Source of the DNA: Candidatus Sabulitectum sp.
Lineage (GTDB): Bacteria > Fermentibacterota > Fermentibacteria > Fermentibacterales > JCC-6
Length of the DNA: 12,315 nt
Direction: 5' to 3'
Assembly (NCBI GenBank): GCA_023136985.1
Contig: JAGLQD010000241.1
Coordinates: 1 to 12,315, forward strand
Part shown: in pieces, positions 7,156-12,315 of the stretch
Layout of the letters: every line of letters starts with the position of its first letter
Position numbering within the stretch: position 1 is the first letter of the stretch
Position numbers and translations under genes: made by a program
Notes under the pieces: generated by a model
The model's database searches: none
Told to the model about the DNA's origin: nothing
The model's input: only the letters and a program-made list of their open reading frames with translations

Positions 7156-8151
7156 ATGTCTGTTCTGCTTTTTTCTCTTTTATCGACCTTCTCAATTGCA
7201 GCTTACGATTCAGATGCAGGAGAATGGGGTGTTGCGGTGGCTTCCTGTGTTCCATTCGCCTATCACTCTGTTGCCTGGGCTGAAGCAGAAGCAGGAGCAA
7301 TTGCCACGCAATCATGGACTAATCATTTCTACGCAACTGAAGGACTTCCGCTTCTTGCTGAAGGCATGACTGCGGATTCGGTTCTGCAAATTGTGATTTC
7401 TTCAGATTCTCTCAGGGAACAGAGACAGCTTGGTATTGTTGATGTGTATGGCAATACTGCTTCTTTCACCGGAGAAATGTGCATGAACTGGGCGGGAAGC
7501 ATCCAGGGAGACGGTTATACGATACAGGGTAACATTCTTACAGGGCCGGAGGTTGTAGACGCAATGGAGACGGCTTTTCTTCAAACAGAGGGCATTCCCC
7601 TTGCTGAAAGACTTTTCGCTGCTCTTGCAGCCGGTGAAGCAGCCGGAGGAGATTCCAGGGGAAGGCAGTCTGCGGGAATTCTCGTGGTTCGAGAGAATTC
7701 AGGCCATAATGGTGCTACAGACAGATTTGTTGAGATTGCTGTAAATGATGATCCGGATCCTCTGACTGTTCTGGAAAAACATCTTTATACATGGGAGATG
7801 TACAACTGTTTTTCTGTTTATGCCTCAGAGAGCAGTGAGGACCCCGCTTCAGAAGCAAGAATGATTCACCTGCTGCGGCAGCTTTCTGCCAGTGGAAGCA
7901 CCGATCCACAGTTATTGAATATGGGAGCATGGGAGCTGGCGATCAGGGACTTGATGCTTGATGAAGCTGTTTCCATGGCGATACAAGCTTCCGAACTTGC
8001 ACCGGAAGATTCGAATATCAGAGATACTCTTGCAGAATGTCTCTACAGGAATGGTGATATTGACGGTGCGGTTGAGCAGGCCTCTATTGCAATTGAACTG
8101 GATCCGGATAATCCATATCTCAGACAACAGCTTGAAAGGTTTGCGAACTGA
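7156..8151 (+). CDS. DUF1028 family protein with C-terminal TPR repeats
   Basis: 331 residues. Residues 11-215 match the DUF1028 family: TFSIAAYD at 11-18, GVAVAS at 25-30, GAIATQ at 47-52, QLGIVDVYG at 91-99, QGNIL at 124-128, AGEAAGGDSRGRQSAG at 159-174. From memory the family is related in fold to Ntn hydrolases; activity is undefined. Residues about 251-320 hold two TPR-like helical repeats (e.g. EDSNIRDTLAECLYRNGDIDGA, given here as landmarks at 284-305). I chose the ATG at 7156 because GGAGGT sits six bases before it; an in-frame ATG at 7099 would start inside the preceding terminator. The first ten residues (MSVLLFSLLS) are hydrophobic but too short and uncharged for a standard signal peptide. 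The gene ends in TGATG, coupled to the cobalamin adenosyltransferase. Confidence 0.88.
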   Translation: MSVLLFSLLSTFSIAAYDSDAGEWGVAVASCVPFAYHSVAWAEAEAGAIATQSWTNHFYATEGLPLLAEGMTADSVLQIVISSDSLREQRQLGIVDVYGNTASFTGEMCMNWAGSIQGDGYTIQGNILTGPEVVDAMETAFLQTEGIPLAERLFAALAAGEAAGGDSRGRQSAGILVVRENSGHNGATDRFVEIAVNDDPDPLTVLEKHLYTWEMYNCFSVYASESSEDPASEARMIHLLRQLSASGSTDPQLLNMGAWELAIRDLMLDEAVSMAIQASELAPEDSNIRDTLAECLYRNGDIDGAVEQASIAIELDPDNPYLRQQLERFAN

Positions 8152-8678
8152 TGAAACCACAGGGCAGACTTCAGGTATACACAGGGAATGGCAAGGGGAA
8201 GACCACTGCCTCACTGGGACTTGCGGTAAGGGCTGCATGCTCGGGGATGAAAGTGTTTATCGGCCAGTTCATGAAGGGGCAGGATTATTCCGAGTTGTGT
8301 CTGCCGGAAAGATTTCCCGAGATCACAATGAAACAGTTCGGGACACCGGATCTCATTCTTCCTGGAGAAAAGCCGACTCCCCATGATGTGACTCTTGCGG
8401 AGGAAGGGCTTGAGCTGCTCACGTCAGAAATGCTCAGCGGAGATTATGATATGGTTATTGCAGACGAAATATGTGTTTCAGTTCACCTTGGGTTGCTTCA
8501 GGAAAAACAGGTTCTGGAACTTGCGGCTGCCAGACCGGCTACTGTAGAAGTAGTATTTACCGGCAGGTATGCCACTGATGCTATAATAAAGGTGGCAGAT
8601 CTGGTAACTGAGATGATGGAAGTAAAGCACTACTACCATACGGAAAAACTCTCAGCAAGGCTGGGAATAGAAAAATGA
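8151..8678 (+). CDS. cobO: Cob(I)yrinic acid a,c-diamide (cob(I)alamin) adenosyltransferase, CobO/BtuR type
   Basis: Transfers the 5'-deoxyadenosyl group of ATP to cob(I)alamin or a corrinoid precursor, making the coenzyme form, in the cytosol. The 175 residues are close to the usual length of the compact bacterial enzymes. The family P-loop GNGKGKTT is at 12-19, and IGQFMKG is at 37-43. ADE (104-106) is at the Walker B position, and the C-terminal signature runs from FTGR (136-139) to VKHYY (158-162). The start ATG shares one base with the upstream stop (TGATG), so translation is coupled. No other corrinoid biosynthesis gene is in view and I found no cobalamin riboswitch, so a salvage role is likely. 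The symbol is by family; btuR or cobA would be equivalent. Confidence 0.95.
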   Translation: MKPQGRLQVYTGNGKGKTTASLGLAVRAACSGMKVFIGQFMKGQDYSELCLPERFPEITMKQFGTPDLILPGEKPTPHDVTLAEEGLELLTSEMLSGDYDMVIADEICVSVHLGLLQEKQVLELAAARPATVEVVFTGRYATDAIIKVADLVTEMMEVKHYYHTEKLSARLGIEK

Positions 8679-8689
8679 GGGGGGATGTT

Positions 8690-9271
8690 ATGAGAAGTGT
8701 TTTTCTAATTCTTCTTATTGCTGCTTCTTTTGCAGCGGCACAGGAGATTGACCCGCCACGGGACAGCATGGATTTCTTTTTTGGAGCCGGCGCCTGGATG
8801 CCGGGATTGCTGAATGATGATAATCAGCTGGAAGTCGGTTCAGTTTTTATGGGTGGTGTTGAAACTCCCATGTCTCAGGGAGACCAGTTCCGCCTTTCTA
8901 TCGGTGGTGGTATGTGCAATTCAGACAGAGAGCACTTTGATGGTATAACTGCCATTATGCTTAACCTGGGTTACAGAACTTACCCGTTCTACAGACCTTA
9001 CGCCGGGGCTCGTGGACTGGAACCTTTTGTGGGCTTCACAGCCGGAGGAATCGTGGTATGGGATTCTGTTGAAGAAACGGTTTCCGGCAGTGAAGAATCA
9101 TCGAGTACAGGTGGAGCAATGATAGGTTTCGAGCTTGGTGCCCGGATGAAGATCAACGAAGGTACATTTTTCGACATTACCCTGGATGGTGACTGGGTTC
9201 CCATCGGTGGTGATGTTGCAGGAGAAGAGGACCTTTCAGGGATAAGAATTCAGGGCAGCCTGGTCTTTTAA
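8690..9271 (+). CDS. Small outer-membrane beta-barrel protein, unknown function
   Basis: A 193-residue exported protein. The ATG at 8690 is chosen because AGGGGGG ends five bases upstream and because it gives a clean signal peptide (MRSVFLILLIAASFAAA, cleavage before QEID). An in-frame ATG at 8675, overlapping the previous stop as ATGA, would add five polar residues. The mature part alternates short hydrophobic strands with turns rich in G, D and N and ends in GSLVF. A C-terminal Phe is the usual outer-membrane barrel recognition signal. By size it could be an eight-stranded barrel. Aromatic residues cluster around 96-110 (YRTYPFYRPYAG region). It is the last gene of the DUF1028-cobO operon, 11 bases after the previous stop, and is followed by a terminator. 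I do not recognise a specific family. Confidence 0.82.
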   Translation: MRSVFLILLIAASFAAAQEIDPPRDSMDFFFGAGAWMPGLLNDDNQLEVGSVFMGGVETPMSQGDQFRLSIGGGMCNSDREHFDGITAIMLNLGYRTYPFYRPYAGARGLEPFVGFTAGGIVVWDSVEETVSGSEESSSTGGAMIGFELGARMKINEGTFFDITLDGDWVPIGGDVAGEEDLSGIRIQGSLVF

Positions 9272-9284
9272 ACGTTCCCGGCTG

Positions 9285-10343
9285 TTAAGGGGATCCGGGA
9301 AGAACCGGGTCCCTTTTCTTTTCAAGAACAGACGCACCCAGTTGACCGCAGGCACCGGCGACCTGTCCGCCTCTGGAGCGGCGCAGTGTGACTGCAGAGC
9401 ATCTGGGGTACAGGTATTCGATAAATCTTTTGATCGTTTCCTCGGAAGGTTTTTTCCAGTCAAGGCCTGTAACCTGATTATAGACCAGCAGATTGATCTT
9501 GCACGGAACTTCTTTTGAGTATTCCGCAAGGGCTTCCGCTTCTTCAAGAGAGTCGTTGATTCCCTGTATGAGACAGTATTCAAGGGTAACTCTTCTTCCT
9601 GTTGTTCCTGTGTATTCCAGCATGTCTCGTTTCAGCTCGGTAAGATTTATTGCTTTAGCGGCGGGGACCAGCATTTCTCTGGTTCTCTGAACAGCACTGT
9701 GGAGTGAAACAGCCAGGCCGTACTGTTTTTCCATATCAACCAGTTTCCGTATACCTCCTGGAATTCCCACGGTTGAAACTGTGATCTTTCTCTGGCCAAT
9801 GCAGATGCCCCGGCTGTCGCTGATTATCTCAAGAGCATTTGCCACTGCATCCCAGTTATCCATTGGTTCACCCATGCCCATGAGAACCACATTGCTGATC
9901 CGGCTTTCCGAGTTTTCTGACATGGCATACAGCTGTGCCACTATTTCACCAGCGGTCATGTTGCCATGAAAGCCTGCCAGACCCGTCATGCAGAACTTGC
10001 AGCCCATACGGCAGCCGTACTGGGTGGAAAGGCATGCAGTGAAACGGGGGGGATCAGGGATCAACACTGATTCCGCCGGACCGGATGTTAGTTGCAGAAG
10101 GTATTTTACCGTTCCGTCAGGGGATTCAACCTTCTTCATCTGCTCAGGAACAGTGACATGGGCAGTTGACTTGAGCTGATTGCGGAATTTCAAAGAAAGG
10201 TCGGTCATAGCATGGAAAGAAGAGACTCTTCTGAAGTGCAGCCACTTAAACAACTGTTTTGCCCTGAAGGGTTTTTGATGCAGATCTTCCACAAGCCAGT
10301 TTTGAAGCTCATCGAATGTAAGTCCAAGTAGTTCTACTGCCAC
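9285..10343 (-). CDS. rlmN: Dual-specificity 23S rRNA/tRNA adenine C2-methyltransferase RlmN
   Basis: A radical SAM enzyme that methylates C2 of A2503 in 23S rRNA and, in E. coli, A37 of some tRNAs. With the GTG start at 10343 it has 352 residues, normal for the family. The cluster-binding CxxxCxxC is GCRMGCKFC, with Cys111, Cys115 and Cys118. The conserved Cys104 lies seven residues before the cluster, and the methyl-carrying Cys332 is in GACGQL, so both catalytic cysteines are present. Other landmarks: KPFRAKQLFKWL (24-35), MGMGEPMDN (155-163, SAM binding) and STVGIPGGIR (190-199). I chose GTG because AAAGGA precedes it by five bases; the in-frame ATG at 10376 has no Shine-Dalgarno and lies two bases after the T-tract of the upstream terminator. 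ATG would add 11 residues. Confidence 0.96.
   Translation of the reverse strand: MAVELLGLTFDELQNWLVEDLHQKPFRAKQLFKWLHFRRVSSFHAMTDLSLKFRNQLKSTAHVTVPEQMKKVESPDGTVKYLLQLTSGPAESVLIPDPPRFTACLSTQYGCRMGCKFCMTGLAGFHGNMTAGEIVAQLYAMSENSESRISNVVLMGMGEPMDNWDAVANALEIISDSRGICIGQRKITVSTVGIPGGIRKLVDMEKQYGLAVSLHSAVQRTREMLVPAAKAINLTELKRDMLEYTGTTGRRVTLEYCLIQGINDSLEEAEALAEYSKEVPCKINLLVYNQVTGLDWKKPSEETIKRFIEYLYPRCSAVTLRRSRGGQVAGACGQLGASVLEKKRDPVLPGSP
9287..9322 (+). terminator. Terminator of the cobO operon, overlapping the end of rlmN
   Basis: AAGGG-bulged G-ATCCGG (9287-9298) pairs with CCGGGTCCCTT (9305-9315) around loop GAAGAA, with one G-T pair, then TTCTTTT. The hairpin lies inside the last codons of the convergent rlmN gene, so the same bases encode protein on one strand and stop transcription on the other. 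Confidence 0.75.
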
Positions 10344-10379
10344 AGCTGTCCTTTCCTTTTCCGCAGGTGGGAACATAAC

Positions 10380-10417
10380 AAAAAAACCGTGCAGGGCTGA
10401 AGCTCTGCACGGTTTTT
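10380..10417 (-). terminator. Strong (bidirectional) terminator between the FadL-family gene and rlmN
   Basis: AAAAACCGTGCAG (10382-10394) and CTGCACGGTTTTT (10405-10417) form a perfect 13-base-pair stem, extendable inward to a 4-base loop. Read on the minus strand a run of seven T follows at 10386-10380. It closes the FadL-family gene 14 bases after its stop. A-tract and T-tract symmetry means it could also stop plus-strand transcription. Confidence 0.93.
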
Positions 10418-10430
10418 CAGTTACAGCAAT

Positions 10431-11723
10431 TTAGAAAGAGTAGGCTGTTTCAAAGTGAATGGTGTTCTGGGAGTGGCTCACTGTTGTTCCAGGTCCGAAG
10501 GGATTAACCATTGCATTGGTATTGTCGTTGGTCTGAGTATTCTCAAGGCCCATTTCGTAAGCAAGATCGAAAGAGAGGTTGCCAAGGTTGAGACCGTATC
10601 CAACTGTTGCATGATTCTCCACTATTGCTGGAAAGAGCGGGGAGAGGTAGTCATCAGGAACCGGGCTGCAGCCGTGGTTGAAACCGGCTCTTACAGTATT
10701 CATTTCATTTACCGAATATTCGATGCCAAGTGCATAAACCATCTGGTCTTCCCACTTCATCTGGAAAGGCATTGAGTAGGTGTAGCCGCCCTGACCATCT
10801 GGAAAAGGAGTTGCAGGATAACCATCGGGAGGATCACTTACTTCAAGGGTAACAACATCCATTGATGATTCCCAGTCGATCCACTTTGTATCCACTGCGA
10901 TCAGCCAGTGGGAGTTTGGCTGGAAGGCAATGCCGAACTCTGCTTCCTGTGGCCATGCAAAATCATTCATCTGTGCTGCGTAATCAATCACTCCGCCGCC
11001 TGCAGTGCCGAAATTGATCGCTGCATTGCCGTCTTTAAGATCCAGAGAGGCTTCTGATGTGTAAACGGCACCAATGGTCATCCTGTCACAGACTTTGAAC
11101 TGCAGACCAAAGCGACCGGCAAAACCCATGTCGGTCATATCTGTAACATCCATACCGCCGGGACTGTTCGGGAACATGGAGAAATCCATTTTGGCGTAAC
11201 CGCCGATTGCTGAGAGACCAAGTGTCAGTTTCTCATTCACCTGGTAGCTGGCTGCACCTGTAAGGCGCATGAACATAACATTTGATGAGATCTTGTCGGA
11301 AGTAGTTGCGCTTGTTGGGAAGTTCAGAAATTCCACGCCCATACCGCCCTGAGCATAGGCTTCCATGCCAAGGATCCATGGTGAATCCGGGCCAAGTTTC
11401 CTGGTGTATGCAATGTAGGGAAGGGGGAAGAGCTGATCTTCACCATCAATATCAAGACCCATTCCCATGGCTTCGTTGGAGATATTAAGTGCTGGCATAA
11501 GCAGAGAGATTCCCAGTGCCATACCACTGTCGTCAAGCTTACCCATTGTGGCCGGGTTACCGGCTACACCTGCAAAACCTGCGTCAGCTGCAGCATCTGC
11601 CCCACCCATGCCTGATGAGCGAACGCTGTAGCCTATCATGTTCATGCCGTTTGTGGCCAGAGCTGACCCTGCAAACAAAACGCAGACTGCCAGAACCATC
11701 ACAAAGTTCATAGATCCTTTCAT
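10431..11723 (-). CDS. OmpP1/FadL/TodX-family outer-membrane protein
   Basis: A 430-residue outer-membrane barrel of the FadL class, which takes up long-chain fatty acids or other hydrophobic compounds. The signal peptide is residues 1-23 (MKGSMNFVMVLAVCVLFAGSALA as a landmark range), with cleavage before TNGMN. The mature N-terminus NGMNMIGYSVRSSGMGGA is the FadL hatch signature, and GNPAT at 56-60 is typical of the family. The remainder alternates barrel strands, with W-rich motifs near residues 260-290, and ends in AYSF with the terminal Phe expected of outer-membrane proteins. AGGGGGG lies about ten bases before the ATG at 11723; an ATG four codons further in (with AAAGGA three bases before it) is possible. 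The protein is rich in Met and Gly. The substrate cannot be told from sequence. Confidence 0.93.
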   Translation of the reverse strand: MKGSMNFVMVLAVCVLFAGSALATNGMNMIGYSVRSSGMGGADAAADAGFAGVAGNPATMGKLDDSGMALGISLLMPALNISNEAMGMGLDIDGEDQLFPLPYIAYTRKLGPDSPWILGMEAYAQGGMGVEFLNFPTSATTSDKISSNVMFMRLTGAASYQVNEKLTLGLSAIGGYAKMDFSMFPNSPGGMDVTDMTDMGFAGRFGLQFKVCDRMTIGAVYTSEASLDLKDGNAAINFGTAGGGVIDYAAQMNDFAWPQEAEFGIAFQPNSHWLIAVDTKWIDWESSMDVVTLEVSDPPDGYPATPFPDGQGGYTYSMPFQMKWEDQMVYALGIEYSVNEMNTVRAGFNHGCSPVPDDYLSPLFPAIVENHATVGYGLNLGNLSFDLAYEMGLENTQTNDNTNAMVNPFGPGTTVSHSQNTIHFETAYSF

Positions 11724-11784
11724 ACTTCTACTTCCCCCCTGTTTTCAGTTGAACTCAACTATTAGTTACAATATTCACAAGCCA

Positions 11785-11813
11785 ACTATAAGGCAAAATA
11801 ATTACAGACTCAA
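11785..11813 (-). promoter_or_regulatory. Sigma70-type promoter of the FadL-family gene
   Basis: On the minus strand TTGAGT (11813-11808) and TATAGT (11790-11785) are separated by 17 bases, matching 4/6 and 5/6 of the consensus. Transcription would begin near 11778, giving a leader of about 55 bases. The leader contains a short inverted repeat, AGTTGA-AC-TCAACT (11747-11760), of unknown meaning. Confidence 0.6.
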
Positions 11814-11917
11814 CCCCTAGGGAATTGAATGCAGCTGTTCATGTATGGCAGGAGAAGGTTTCCTGAAGCCAGTGCTCTCTGTATGATTGACATCTGAATA
11901 AACTTGAAAGGAGCACC

Positions 11918-12315
11918 ATGTCTCGTACTGTTGGAATCATAGGAGGAAGCGGAGTGTACTCCATCCCCGGAGTGGAGATAATTCGCAGCGAAAAAATAGA
12001 AACACCATATGGTGATCCATCTGCCCGAATAACATTCGGCACCCTGCACGGGCTGGACCTGGCATTTATTCCAAGACACGGGGAAGGTCATATCTACACC
12101 CCGTCTGAAGTTCCCTACGCAGCAAATATCTACGCACTCAAGAGTGTGGGTGTGGACACGCTTATCAGCTTTAATGCGGTTGGAAGCCTGCGGGAAGAGA
12201 TCGAACCCAGACATTTCGTTGTCCCCGATCAACTTTTCGATAGAACAAAAGGGCTCAGAGATTCCACCTTTTTTGGAGGAGGAGTTGTGGGACATGCTCC
12301 CCTGGGAGATCCCTA
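11918..12315 (+). CDS. mtnP: S-methyl-5'-thioadenosine phosphorylase (purine nucleoside phosphorylase family 2), C-terminus cut by window edge
   Basis: Phosphorolysis of methylthioadenosine to adenine and methylthioribose-1-phosphate, linking polyamine and SAM metabolism to methionine and purine salvage, in the cytosol. 132 residues are visible, about half the usual length. Family motifs: GIIGGSGVY at 6-14 (phosphate-binding Ser11), TPYGDPS at 29-35, PRHGEGH at 52-58, PSEVPYAANIYALKSVGVD at 62-80, and AVGSLREEIEP at 87-97 followed by VVPDQLFDRTKG at 101-112. AAAGGAG (11907-11913) precedes the ATG by four bases. The residues that separate MTA phosphorylase from inosine/guanosine phosphorylase lie past the edge, so the substrate call rests on overall resemblance. 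The gene diverges from the FadL-family gene. An interruption further on cannot be excluded. Confidence 0.88.
   Translation, partial: MSRTVGIIGGSGVYSIPGVEIIRSEKIETPYGDPSARITFGTLHGLDLAFIPRHGEGHIYTPSEVPYAANIYALKSVGVDTLISFNAVGSLREEIEPRHFVVPDQLFDRTKGLRDSTFFGGGVVGHAPLGDP

Noticed and set aside
7072..8151. A cobalamin riboswitch ahead of the operon containing the adenosyltransferase.
   Set aside because: Only about 55 bases separate the upstream terminator and the first start codon, far too few for this riboswitch, and no B12-box-like sequence was seen.
11839..11895. A possible 18-codon upstream leader peptide (or an alternative 13-codon one in another frame) before mtnP.
   Set aside because: Neither ATG has a Shine-Dalgarno, there is no residue run suggesting attenuation, and such short open frames are expected by chance.
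11810..12295. A 161-codon minus-strand open frame covering the start of mtnP.
   Set aside because: The plus strand encodes clear MTA phosphorylase motifs over the same bases.

Overview
The window looks like a piece of chromosome from a diderm (Gram-negative-type) bacterium. Four secreted or outer-membrane-type products are visible: an OmpA-family protein, a FadL/OmpP1-family barrel, a small barrel ending in Phe, and a DUF1028 protein with a short hydrophobic leader. Shine-Dalgarno sequences are strong and purine rich, promoters look sigma70-like, and intergenic spaces are small. The OmpA architecture (barrel, two carboxypeptidase-regulatory-like repeats, OmpA domain) together with a DUF1028-TPR protein suggests an environmental lineage of the FCB superphylum. 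That placement is a low-confidence guess from style, not from a marker gene. I see no phage, transposon, CRISPR array, tRNA or rRNA.

Layout, left to right. A minus-strand operon runs off the left edge: a UMF1-type MFS transporter (3075 to 1789), an unrecognised polytopic membrane protein overlapping it by 8 bases, and a B12-binding radical SAM protein 2 bases further on, cut by the edge. Divergent from it is pckA, an ATP-dependent PEP carboxykinase with a complete set of motifs and its own terminator. A 253-base intergenic region then carries a 24-base palindrome, a good promoter and a 5' hairpin ahead of the OmpA-family gene, which ends at a strong terminator.

Next is a tight plus-strand operon: DUF1028-TPR protein, cob(I)alamin adenosyltransferase (cobO/btuR type, joined by TGATG) and a small outer-membrane barrel. 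It converges on rlmN, with 13 bases between the stop codons. rlmN lies downstream of a FadL/OmpP1-family gene on the minus strand, separated from it by a strong hairpin terminator. A divergent promoter region then leads to a plus-strand methylthioadenosine phosphorylase gene cut by the right edge.

Functional themes are central metabolism (pckA), nucleoside and methionine salvage (mtnP), ribosome methylation (rlmN), cobalamin (adenosyltransferase plus a B12-binding-domain radical SAM enzyme) and the cell envelope. Most genes are ordinary. The less-described parts are the radical SAM/membrane protein/MFS operon and the coupling of a DUF1028 protein with a cobalamin adenosyltransferase and a barrel. 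I did not find a convincing new defence, mobile or RNA system.
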